From NCBI GenBank assembly GCA_900553645.1, contig USEE01000075.1, positions 1 to 6,588 of the forward strand: a stretch of 6,588 bases of DNA. The letters run 5' to 3'. The notes below the pieces were generated by a model. The model searched no databases and was not told the origin of the DNA. It saw only the letters and a list, made by a program, of their open reading frames with translations. This DNA is from an uncultured Eubacteriales bacterium. GTDB taxonomy: Bacteria; Bacillota_A; Clostridia; Christensenellales; Aristaeellaceae. Positions 1 to 6,553 of the stretch are shown in pieces (positions within the stretch are counted from its first letter, which is position 1; the number at the start of each line of letters is the position of its first letter). Position numbers and translations under genes: made by a program.

Positions 1-2026
1 CCTCGGTAGGCGAGTACACGCGCATAGTCAGCTCCTTGGGATACCCCAGCCGCTTGAGCGCCGTGCGCCACTTTTCGCCGCTGTTGAACCAGTCGGCCAC
101 CAGCCTGCCATCCGCATACAGCTCCGCGCGGTCGCCGCCAAAGTCCAGCTCCAGCAGCATATCCGCCAGACCGTCGGTCTTTGCCTCGCCCAGCTTAATC
201 TCATACTCGATATAGTCGCCGTCGTAGGCCGACTTGCGCTCCGCGGGCTTATGCACGCCGCCGATCTGCCTGAACTCGCACGCGCACTTCACCTCGGGTC
301 TGCGCACCTCGATATGCTCCGGGTCGCTGGCCTCGCCCCAGCGCGTCACGCTCAGCACTCGGTTATCGGTTTCGGCGATGATGCTTTCGCCGTCGGCGTA
401 GATCAGCGCGTCGGATATGAACAGTTCGCCGTTCAGCACGCATGCCTTATCGGCTTCATCGGCAGTCAGCGTATCGATGTATGCCTCGCCCTTGGCAAAG
501 TCATACACCGGCTCGCCATCGCACCAGAAGAACCAGTGCTTGCCGATGCGGCACAGCGGCTGGGCGTTCGTCGCGCGCAGCACCGCGTCGTCCATCTTGA
601 AATTATACGGCAGCGCCATGCACGCGTCGGGTCTGAGCGTAATCTCAGGCAGTTTGATCGTCTCGTCAGGCAGATTCAGTTCCACGCTGAAATGCTTTTC
701 TTCCATATTAATGCCGCGCTGATGGTTGTTCACGAACACGAATCCGCCGTTTTCGCCGGGGCGCGCGTCGTGGCGCACGCATACGCGCGGCGTGTCCGCG
801 TCGGACGCGTCTTTAGGACGGTCGTTTTCGTCAGGCAGTATGCAGCAGCCGGGCGCGATGTCGCCGCCGAACTGATTCAGCATTATCAGGTGCTTGCGTA
901 TTTTGCCATAGCTTTCCGACGCTTCGCCCGATTCGCGCAGCGGCGCGAAGAAGTCGTAGCTCTTTATGGGCAGGTCGTTGGGATAGCCGGTCGCGCGCGA
1001 CTCCTGCAGCGTGGTATGCTTGCCGTCGGGATTCACGCCGCCGTGGTACATATAATACCCGATCAGGTTCGCGCCCGAACCAATGCGGCACAACGTCAGC
1101 GCCTCCACATCGCGCGCGCTGGGGTAGGTGCGGCGATGGTGCGTGACCTGCAGCCCGCCGCCCAGCTCGGCAGTGAGGAAGGGATAGTCGTCCGGGTCAA
1201 ACGTAAAGTACTTTTCCTTTGCACCGTCTGCCCAGTCCGCGCCCGTGCCGCCGTCGTCCAGGAAAGGCGCGAACATGTGCAGCATCGTAGGCGGGTTGGC
1301 GTGGGTGTGCTGATCCCACGGCGCGTCCACATATCCGCCCTGAACTGGCAGAGTTTCTTCCTTAATTATATATGCGCCGCCCCAGCCCGTCGCGGTGAAG
1401 AACGGCACGTCCAGTCCGGCCTCGAGCGCCAGGTGCTTAAGCATCTTCATGTGAGCCTCGCCCACGCCCTTGTCGGACGGGCCGCCCACATGGCCGTATT
1501 CGTTTTCAAGCTGCACGCCGATTATCGGGCCGCCGTCCTTGAATGTCTGTCCCTTGACTTGCTCGCCGATTTTCATGTACAGTTCGCGCACGCATTCTAT
1601 GTACTTTGCGTCGTTGGTGCGCGGAGTCATGGACTTGTCATCGACTATCCAGTCGGGCAGACCGCCGTTACGGCACTCGCCGTGCGCGAACGGGCCTATC
1701 CTCAGCACCAGCGGCATGCTAATATCGCGGCACACCCGGACGAACGCGCCTAGATCGCGGCTGCCGCTGAAGTCCCATTCGCCCTTGACCTCCTCATGGT
1801 GGTTCCAAAATACGTACGTCGCGGCTGCCTGCACGCCGCCCGCGCGCATCTTGCTTAGCTCGCGCCGCCATTCATCGGCCGGGTAGCACGAAAAGTGTAT
1901 CTCGCCCATGACCGGCAATATGGGCGCACCCTTCACGGTAAAGTAGCGGCTGTTCACGCGTATGTCGTCCGTGCCCATGTTTAGCGGGCGCGGCTGCTGA
2001 TAGCGGGCGTTTACGTCTATGCGCAT
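1..2026 (-). CDS. Beta-galactosidase, glycoside hydrolase family 35 (C-terminus cut by window edge)
   Basis: The reading frame is open from an ATG at 2026 to the left edge (675 codons, no stop), so the gene is partial. The N-terminal TIM barrel carries family 35 landmarks: GEIHFS (residues 41-46), a TYVFWNHHEE stretch near 65-75, RIGPFAHGEC followed by GGLPDWI from residue 109, and GGPIIGVQLENEYG, whose second Glu (E176) matches the family acid/base. ELGGG places the probable nucleophile at E287. The last 100 or so residues look like a beta-sandwich domain. In this family the enzyme removes terminal beta-linked galactose from oligosaccharides or glycans with retention of configuration. There is no signal peptide, so it probably acts in the cytoplasm on imported sugars. 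The start is fixed by AAGGAGG 7 nt upstream. Exact substrate cannot be told. Family assignment is very secure. Confidence 0.93.
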   Translation of the reverse strand, partial: MRIDVNARYQQPRPLNMGTDDIRVNSRYFTVKGAPILPVMGEIHFSCYPADEWRRELSKMRAGGVQAAATYVFWNHHEEVKGEWDFSGSRDLGAFVRVCRDISMPLVLRIGPFAHGECRNGGLPDWIVDDKSMTPRTNDAKYIECVRELYMKIGEQVKGQTFKDGGPIIGVQLENEYGHVGGPSDKGVGEAHMKMLKHLALEAGLDVPFFTATGWGGAYIIKEETLPVQGGYVDAPWDQHTHANPPTMLHMFAPFLDDGGTGADWADGAKEKYFTFDPDDYPFLTAELGGGLQVTHHRRTYPSARDVEALTLCRIGSGANLIGYYMYHGGVNPDGKHTTLQESRATGYPNDLPIKSYDFFAPLRESGEASESYGKIRKHLIMLNQFGGDIAPGCCILPDENDRPKDASDADTPRVCVRHDARPGENGGFVFVNNHQRGINMEEKHFSVELNLPDETIKLPEITLRPDACMALPYNFKMDDAVLRATNAQPLCRIGKHWFFWCDGEPVYDFAKGEAYIDTLTADEADKACVLNGELFISDALIYADGESIIAETDNRVLSVTRWGEASDPEHIEVRRPEVKCACEFRQIGGVHKPAERKSAYDGDYIEYEIKLGEAKTDGLADMLLELDFGGDRAELYADGRLVADWFNSGEKWRTALKRLGYPKELTMRVYSPTE

Positions 2027-2033
2027 ATGTTTT

Positions 2034-2040
2034 CCTCCTT
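2034..2040 (-). promoter_or_regulatory. Strong ribosome binding site of the beta-galactosidase gene
   Basis: On the minus strand AAGGAGG lies 7 nt before the ATG at 2026. It is a near-perfect anti-Shine-Dalgarno match, fixes the start codon, and suggests efficient translation. Confidence 0.88.
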
Positions 2041-2061
2041 GCGGATTTATTGCTTAATATA

Positions 2062-2090
2062 ATTATACATTATTTCGATTGTTATGTGAA
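2062..2090 (-). promoter_or_regulatory. Sigma-A type promoter for the beta-galactosidase gene
   Basis: Read on the minus strand, TTCACA (2090-2085, one mismatch to TTGACA) is followed after 17 nt by a perfect TATAAT (2067-2062). Transcription would begin near 2055, leaving a leader of about 30 nt that contains the ribosome binding site. The -10 lies within the palindrome TATAATTATA (2058-2067). No clear operator or cre-like site was recognised. Confidence 0.75.
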
Positions 2091-2166
2091 TGCCCCGGGA
2101 CGGCTATTTGTCGGGATTTTTTTACAAATTGAGCGGCAGCGAAACAGTTAAATTTCAGCATATAAA

Positions 2167-2195
2167 TGGACAAGCACACCAACAGGGATTATAAT
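2167..2195 (+). promoter_or_regulatory. Sigma-A type promoter for the glycosidase/Lgt-like pair
   Basis: TGGACA (2167-2172, one mismatch to TTGACA) is followed after exactly 17 nt by TATAAT (2190-2195). Transcription would start near 2202, giving a leader of about 50 nt before the ATG at 2255. It diverges from the beta-galactosidase promoter; the two -35 boxes are about 75 nt apart, so a regulator bound between them could affect both. Confidence 0.75.
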
Positions 2196-2254
2196 TGATT
2201 ACATATTAATGCCAATACCCGTATATATGCTTTTGAATAGTCAGGAGTACCTGC

Positions 2255-3364
2255 ATGAAGCTTGATTCATTTTATGGCAAGGCGGTCACCGTACTGATCG
2301 CACTCAGCGCATTCATAATCCCCGCAAGCAATACCACGCCAGAGGCCGAGAACGCATATGAACAGGCAGCGTATCAGGAATTGCTTGCGGCCATGCCCAG
2401 CGCCGCGCCCACGGAAGAGCCTGTCCCGACTGAAATACCCGCATCACTCGGCAGAGCAGGAAGTGCAGCATTTCCTACCGCGGCCGCCGCGGCGACGATG
2501 CTGCCCACGTTCGCACCCACAAACGCACCGACATACACCCTGCCGATGGACACATACGCGGGCGGCTATGCCCCGGATGAAACCGCCTACTATACTCAAA
2601 GCGACATATTCCTGCCCGACGGCAGTACCACCACCGCCGAATGCTATAAAGACCCGTCGATTGAGGCAGTCAGCTATACATGGCGCGCCTATGAATCCGA
2701 CTGCCATATAGTTCGCATAAAGTTAAGCCACGCGAGCCAACTGCGCACGGCCACGTCCAAGGAATCCGTAGGCTCCAGCACGGCCACCACATCCAGCATG
2801 GCGCGCGCCAAGAACGCGCTGATCGCGATAAGCGGCGAGTACTATTCTCAGCGCGAAGGCTCGGTGTTCATAGTAAAGCAGTCCCAGATACTTAAATCCA
2901 AACCGTCGAGAAGCCTGCATCAGCTAATCATAGACACCGACGGCAACTTCCACATAACCACCAGTCGATCGGATAGTGAAGCGATGGTTGCGGAGCTGCA
3001 AGGCAGAATATATCAGGCGTTTTCGTTCGGCCCGGCATTGGTAATCGACGGCGTTAAGACAGAATACAGCGACTATCCGTTCGACGCGGACAGCGAGAAC
3101 CCGCGCATGGCGATAGGACAGCTCGGGCCGCTGGAATACATAGTATGCGCGGTGGACGGCCGCACTGACTGGAGCCGCGGCGTTACCGATCCGCAGCTGG
3201 CCGATATAATGGAAAAGCTGGGCTGCCAAAACGCGTACAATCTGGACGGCGGCGGTTCGACTACGCTGTACTGGCATGACAATGTAGTCAACCGCGTCAA
3301 TTACAGCGGCTCGGAGCGCGATATAAGCGACTGCGTATACTTCGCGTCCGCGTATCAGCGCTGA
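2255..3364 (+). CDS. Secreted or membrane-anchored phosphodiester glycosidase family protein (NAGPA domain)
   Basis: The 369-residue product starts with a hydrophobic segment (residues 10-24) that acts as a signal peptide or anchor; there is no lipobox cysteine. A low-complexity linker rich in Ala, Pro and Thr follows (about 46-98). The C-terminal part, from about 140, resembles the NAGPA/phosphodiester glycosidase domain: ISGEYY (192-197), GPALVIDG (259-266), RMAIGQL (284-290) and the hallmark NLDGGGSTTL (329-338). Named after the mammalian enzyme that uncovers mannose-6-phosphate, the domain in bacteria is found in envelope and exopolysaccharide proteins and is thought to cleave sugar phosphodiesters; the substrate here is unknown. 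The ATG is preceded by AGGAG with a 7 nt gap. The gene has its own promoter and is followed after 29 nt by the Lgt-like gene, suggesting an operon. Isoleucine is AUA in 15 of 21 codons. Confidence 0.87.
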   Translation: MKLDSFYGKAVTVLIALSAFIIPASNTTPEAENAYEQAAYQELLAAMPSAAPTEEPVPTEIPASLGRAGSAAFPTAAAAATMLPTFAPTNAPTYTLPMDTYAGGYAPDETAYYTQSDIFLPDGSTTTAECYKDPSIEAVSYTWRAYESDCHIVRIKLSHASQLRTATSKESVGSSTATTSSMARAKNALIAISGEYYSQREGSVFIVKQSQILKSKPSRSLHQLIIDTDGNFHITTSRSDSEAMVAELQGRIYQAFSFGPALVIDGVKTEYSDYPFDADSENPRMAIGQLGPLEYIVCAVDGRTDWSRGVTDPQLADIMEKLGCQNAYNLDGGGSTTLYWHDNVVNRVNYSGSERDISDCVYFASAYQR

Positions 3365-3393
3365 ACTTGTTCCAGAGAAAGGAATGATTAAAC

Positions 3394-4524
3394 ATGGATA
3401 CGCCCGGTACTATATTCGCTTTGGGCGGCGTGCGGCTGACCGGTTATGGACTGTTTACCGCGCTGGGTCTGCTGGCCGGGTACATGCTGTCCCGGCGGCA
3501 GGCGGAGCGCGGACACATCCGCCAGAGTGCGCTTGAAAAGGTATGTTTATTCGCAATGCTGTATGCAATTATACTGGGGCGTGCGGTTTACGTCGTATCG
3601 AACGTGGGCTTCTTTGGCGAATACCCGTCCGCGATACTGCGCATATGGGAAGGCGGCATATCCACGATGGGCGCTTTTGCGGGTGCGCTGCTGGGCACGC
3701 GGCAGGGCGCGGGCAAGCGCGGGTTCAGGCGCGCGCTGGATACGCTGATGCCTGGACTTTTGCTCACACTTGCGGTAAGCCGCCTGGGTGAGCTTACCTG
3801 CTGGCAGGGGCGCGGCATGATCGTGGGCGGCGGAATATTTCCGCTTACCATCAGCAATTCGCAGGGCGCGCGCTGTCTGGCGGTGTGCGTGTATGAGGCG
3901 GTCGTTGCGCTGGGGCTTATGGCCTATGCACTGCGCAGGGAGAATAAGCCCGCCGGATGTGTAGGCTTTACCTGTATAATGCTCCTGAGCCTTGCGCAGG
4001 TGCCGCTCGAATCCATGCGCTCGGACGATTTCCTTGCGTTGGGCTTTGTCAAGGTGGATCAGCTCATCGCGATGATAATGGCCGTCACAATGATAGTCAT
4101 GTTCCTGCGCGGCTGTCTGCGCGCGTACAAAAGCAACGTATTAGACTTTATCGCGCTGGGTGTAGCCGTAATCATGGTGGTAATGTGCGTGGTTGAGGAG
4201 TTCCGCATAGACGGCAGCGCCAATCCCGCGCTGAACTACTTCATGCTGTTCATATACGTATCCGTCATGGCGATGTGCGGCATGTACCTGCGCATTGGCT
4301 GGCGCGCCGCTCCAGAATCGCATTCTCGGATTAAGGCGCGTTCGACTGCGCCGACATATGCCAACAGCCGCCGCACGTCGACCTACTATCCCGATATGCG
4401 TGAAAGCGCGGCTTCTGCCCAAGCGCGCAATAAACAGGCAGAAGCTCAAGCGCCCAGGTATTCCAACAAAGTGGACGCATATCGCCGTGCCAACGTGCAA
4501 TCGGGCCGCCGCGAGCGCGGCTAA
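3394..4524 (+). CDS. Lgt-family (prolipoprotein diacylglyceryl transferase-like) membrane protein with degenerate active site
   Basis: The 376-residue protein has about nine hydrophobic segments. Residues 12-240 follow the order of Lgt motifs: a YGL motif near the N-terminus (Y18), IWEGGIS (84-90), SRLG (129-132), VYE (166-168), a PLESMR stretch (204-209) and DQL (222-224). True Lgt moves diacylglycerol from phosphatidylglycerol to the lipobox cysteine of prelipoproteins. By recalled comparison with E. coli Lgt, Y26 and R143 are kept, but H103 becomes Met (M92), N146 becomes Glu (E133), Y235 becomes Leu and R239 becomes Gln (Q202); the region between SRLG and VYE is also short. Residues 249-300 add two further membrane segments, and 303-376 form a basic Ser/Arg/Ala-rich tail. 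It is probably not the cell's working Lgt; a related lipid-handling or structural role is inferred. The start has AAAGGA 10 nt upstream; another ATG at 3384 is out of frame. Confidence 0.78.
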   Translation: MDTPGTIFALGGVRLTGYGLFTALGLLAGYMLSRRQAERGHIRQSALEKVCLFAMLYAIILGRAVYVVSNVGFFGEYPSAILRIWEGGISTMGAFAGALLGTRQGAGKRGFRRALDTLMPGLLLTLAVSRLGELTCWQGRGMIVGGGIFPLTISNSQGARCLAVCVYEAVVALGLMAYALRRENKPAGCVGFTCIMLLSLAQVPLESMRSDDFLALGFVKVDQLIAMIMAVTMIVMFLRGCLRAYKSNVLDFIALGVAVIMVVMCVVEEFRIDGSANPALNYFMLFIYVSVMAMCGMYLRIGWRAAPESHSRIKARSTAPTYANSRRTSTYYPDMRESAASAQARNKQAEAQAPRYSNKVDAYRRANVQSGRRERG

Positions 4525-4542
4525 ACCGCGAAACATACATCT

Positions 4543-4571
4543 GCCGCGCAGCGTTTACGAACGGGCGCGGC
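4543..4571 (+). terminator. Hairpin between Lgt-like and kinase genes, possible weak terminator
   Basis: GCCGCGC (4543-4549) pairs perfectly with GCGCGGC (4565-4571). Inside it, CGTT (4552-4555) pairs with AACG (4560-4563) around a TACG tetraloop. The downstream tract CTTTATAAT has few T residues, so termination may be partial and the kinase gene may be read through. It may instead be an RNA-processing or stability element. Confidence 0.5.
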
Positions 4572-4601
4572 CTTTATAATATCGATACGGGAGCAGCATT
4601 T

Positions 4602-5345
4602 ATGTTTGATAAAGTGATAGAGATAAACGGATTCAGCGTTCACGCGCGGTATACTCAGGCCACGGTTGGAAATGTGTTCAGGCCGCTATGCGCAAGATTA
4701 AGCGAACTTCATGCACAATCGGGCAAGCCGGTAGTCGCGCTGCTGGCCGCGCCGCCGGGTGCTGGCAAGAGCACATTTGTATACGCACTGAATGATTATG
4801 CTGAATCGACAGGCTTTGCGCCTGTCGTGCCGCTGGGCATGGACGGCTTTCATTACCCGAACGCGTATCTCAGAACGCATACAGCGCCTGACGGCACGCC
4901 GCTTTCGGACATAAAGGGCGCACCGCCCACGTATGATCTTGCAAAAATGCAAAGCGCAATAGCCAACCTGCGTACAGGCAATTACGAATGGCCGGTATAC
5001 GATCGCCGACTGCACGACCCCGCGCCCGAACCGCTGCAGGTAAGCGGTGACATATTCATCATCGAAGGCAATTGGCTGCTGCTGGATGAACCGATCTGGC
5101 GGGATTTGAAGGGCGAATGCGACATAAGCATCGCAATCGGCGCGGATGAGAAAATGCTGATGCCGCGGCTGATTGCGCGCAAGGTGCGCGGCGGCATGGC
5201 TGAGGGCGCGGCGCGCGCGTTCTGCATGAGGTCAGATCTGAGCAACATAAGACTGTACAACGAAAGGCGCCTGCCCGCCGACATTGAACTGTACGAGCAC
5301 GACGCGGACGGCGCGGTTGAACTTACTCCGCTGTCAAAAATCTGA
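4602..5345 (+). CDS. P-loop nucleoside/sugar kinase-like protein (uridine kinase/PanK/FrcK type)
   Basis: The 247-residue soluble protein has a Walker A loop APPGAGKST (50-58) where the usual first Gly is Ala, followed by GMDGFHY (79-85), typical of the phosphoribulokinase/uridine kinase/pantothenate kinase superfamily, in which the Asp helps bind substrate or act as base. Further landmarks are KGAPPTYD (105-112), PVYDR (131-135), IIEGNWLLLD (153-162) and a lid-like region with Arg 189, 193 and 196. The pattern and length fit the group including E. coli YggC and the FrcK protein linked to fructose transport in rhizobia; members phosphorylate a small hydroxylated substrate with ATP, but the substrate here cannot be assigned. 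No transporter or sugar gene adjoins it. GGGAG lies 8 nt before the ATG. It may be transcribed from the upstream pair's promoter through the hairpin at 4543-4571, since no clear promoter of its own is seen. Confidence 0.82.
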   Translation: MFDKVIEINGFSVHARYTQATVGNVFRPLCARLSELHAQSGKPVVALLAAPPGAGKSTFVYALNDYAESTGFAPVVPLGMDGFHYPNAYLRTHTAPDGTPLSDIKGAPPTYDLAKMQSAIANLRTGNYEWPVYDRRLHDPAPEPLQVSGDIFIIEGNWLLLDEPIWRDLKGECDISIAIGADEKMLMPRLIARKVRGGMAEGAARAFCMRSDLSNIRLYNERRLPADIELYEHDADGAVELTPLSKI

Positions 5346-5354
5346 TACGAATAA

Positions 5355-5410
5355 CAGCCCTGCACAATCCTAAGCCGCCTTTAATCAGCGGCGGGGGGAG
5401 CGCAGGGCTG
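5355..5410. terminator. Bidirectional terminator between convergent genes
   Basis: CAGCCCTGC (5355-5363) pairs perfectly over 9 bp with GCAGGGCTG (5402-5410). A smaller GC hairpin sits inside (GCCGC 5374-5378 with GCGGC 5388-5392). AT-rich tracts flank it on both sides (AATTATTTATTAG on plus; TTATTCG on minus). It lies between two genes that end towards each other, so it probably stops transcription from both directions. The T-runs are modest. Confidence 0.65.
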
Positions 5411-5433
5411 AATTATTTATTAGTGCTCAGGCA

Positions 5434-6468
5434 TTATACCTTCTCAATTGTAAAACCGGCCGCACGGTCTAGACGGTTCATGAGCGCCAAACCTATGCCG
5501 CGCGTATCGAACGTCTGGCAGAATGCGACTTCTATTTCGTCGCGGTCGAGCTGTCTTAGCGCCGCGAACACGCGATGCGAAGCTTCGCTCAGATCGCCGC
5601 CCAGCGAATATGCGCGCGCATTCGGGAAGTCGGGTATCATGCTTTCGGGGAGCAGGAGACATACCTTGTGCCCGCGCGCTTCTTCCTCGGCATACCGTGC
5701 GCGCAGTGCCGCCTTTACGTTTTCGGGCGCGCCGTCGATCAGAATCAGCTTGCCCTTGGGCGCGTAGTGGCGGTACTTCATGCCGGGCGAGCGCGCAATC
5801 TGCCCCTCGGCCAGCGGCTTGAGCGCCGTCGGGTCAACGTCAACGCCGCCTAGCACGCGTTCGATCATCTCGGGCGTTATCCCGCCCGGCCGCAGTATGC
5901 GCGCGCGCTCGTCGGCCAGCGATATTACCGTGGATTCCAATCCGATGTCGCATTCGCCGCCGTCCAGTATCATCGGCACGCGCCCGTCCATGTCCTCGAA
6001 CACGTCCTGCGCGCAGGTAGGACTGGGCCGACCCGAACGGTTGGCGCTGGGCGCGGCGATCGGACAGCCACTCGCCTTAATCAGCGCGCGCGCAACCGGG
6101 TTGGACGGCATACGTATGCCCACCGTGTCCAGCCCGGCGCTTACTTCGTCCGGTATCAGCGCGGATTTTTTCAGTATCAGCGTCATAGGTCCCGGCCAGT
6201 ACGCCGCCGCCAGCCTGCGCGCGCTTTCGGGCAGCTCGCCCGAAATGAGCGGCGCGATCTCGTCGAGCGCGCTTATGTGGACGATCAGCGGATTGTCGGC
6301 GGGACGGCCCTTTGCCGCAAATATTTTGAGCACCGCTTTGCCGTCAAGCGCGTTTGCGCCCAGCCCGTACACCGTCTCGGTGGGGAAGCCCACTACTTCG
6401 CCCGCGCGTATAAGCCCGGCGGCGCACTCTATCGCGCGCTCGTCCGCGCGCAGAAGTTTAGTCTCCAT
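5434..6468 (-). CDS. L-threonylcarbamoyladenylate synthase, Sua5 type (tRNA t6A37 synthesis)
   Basis: This 344-residue cytoplasmic enzyme makes threonylcarbamoyl-AMP from threonine, bicarbonate and ATP, the first step of the t6A modification at position 37 of tRNAs reading ANN codons; the TsaD complex then transfers it to tRNA. The YrdC-type catalytic domain spans about 8-195, with FPTETVYGLGANA (28-40), KGRP (53-56), GIRMPSN (117-123) and the SAN motif (141-143). The linker with SPGMKYRHYAPKG (227-239) and the C-terminal domain (about 240-344) mark it as the longer Sua5 form rather than the single-domain TsaC. A TTG at 6474 is an alternative start, but GGGAG (6482-6478) lies 9 nt before the ATG at 6468 and only 3 nt before the TTG, so the ATG is preferred. 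No convincing promoter is visible in the short gap upstream. The gene is complete and all key motifs appear intact. Confidence 0.95.
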   Translation of the reverse strand: METKLLRADERAIECAAGLIRAGEVVGFPTETVYGLGANALDGKAVLKIFAAKGRPADNPLIVHISALDEIAPLISGELPESARRLAAAYWPGPMTLILKKSALIPDEVSAGLDTVGIRMPSNPVARALIKASGCPIAAPSANRSGRPSPTCAQDVFEDMDGRVPMILDGGECDIGLESTVISLADERARILRPGGITPEMIERVLGGVDVDPTALKPLAEGQIARSPGMKYRHYAPKGKLILIDGAPENVKAALRARYAEEEARGHKVCLLLPESMIPDFPNARAYSLGGDLSEASHRVFAALRQLDRDEIEVAFCQTFDTRGIGLALMNRLDRAAGFTIEKV

Positions 6469-6512
6469 AAACAATCTCTCCCGATAAACTATGCGTATCC
6501 GCGCACAAACAG

Positions 6513-6537
6513 CGGCGCGGCAAAGTGCGCCGCGCCG
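6513..6537 (-). terminator. Rho-independent type terminator of the upstream minus-strand gene
   Basis: A perfect 9 bp GC stem (6513-6521 with 6529-6537) encloses a 7 nt loop. On the minus strand it follows an A-rich stretch and is followed by CTGTTTG, a weak T-tract. It lies 16 nt after the stop codon of the partial gene at the right edge. Because no clear promoter follows before the Sua5 gene, some read-through is possible. Confidence 0.6.
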
Positions 6538-6553
6538 TCTGACTTTTAATCAA

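Noticed and set aside
251..1753. Open frame of 500 codons on the plus strand
   Set aside because: It is the antisense mirror of the beta-galactosidase gene. The minus-strand frame is open over the whole region and shows full family 35 motifs, while the plus-strand product has no recognisable motif and no good ribosome binding site. Such shadows are common with GC-rich third positions.
2195..2227. Second plus-strand promoter (TTGATT with TATATA)
   Set aside because: The spacing of 21 nt is too long and the TGGACA/TATAAT pair just upstream is far better.
4141..4536. Open frame of 131 codons on the minus strand
   Set aside because: It overlaps the C-terminal extension of the Lgt-like gene. The plus-strand frame encodes clear membrane helices, and the minus-strand product shows no recognisable domain.
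4554..4580. Possible promoter for the kinase gene (TTTACG, 15 nt, TATAAT)
   Set aside because: The spacing is short, the -35 is poor and lies inside the hairpin, and a transcript starting about 8 nt after the TATAAT would begin at the ribosome binding site.
6472..6474. TTG start for Sua5, two codons upstream
   Set aside because: The ribosome binding site GGGAG is only 3 nt from this TTG but 9 nt from the ATG at 6468, which fits much better.
5780..6487. Open frame of 235 codons on the plus strand
   Set aside because: It is antisense to the Sua5 gene, rich in Ser, Ala and Arg, with no motif; Sua5 is certain on the other strand.
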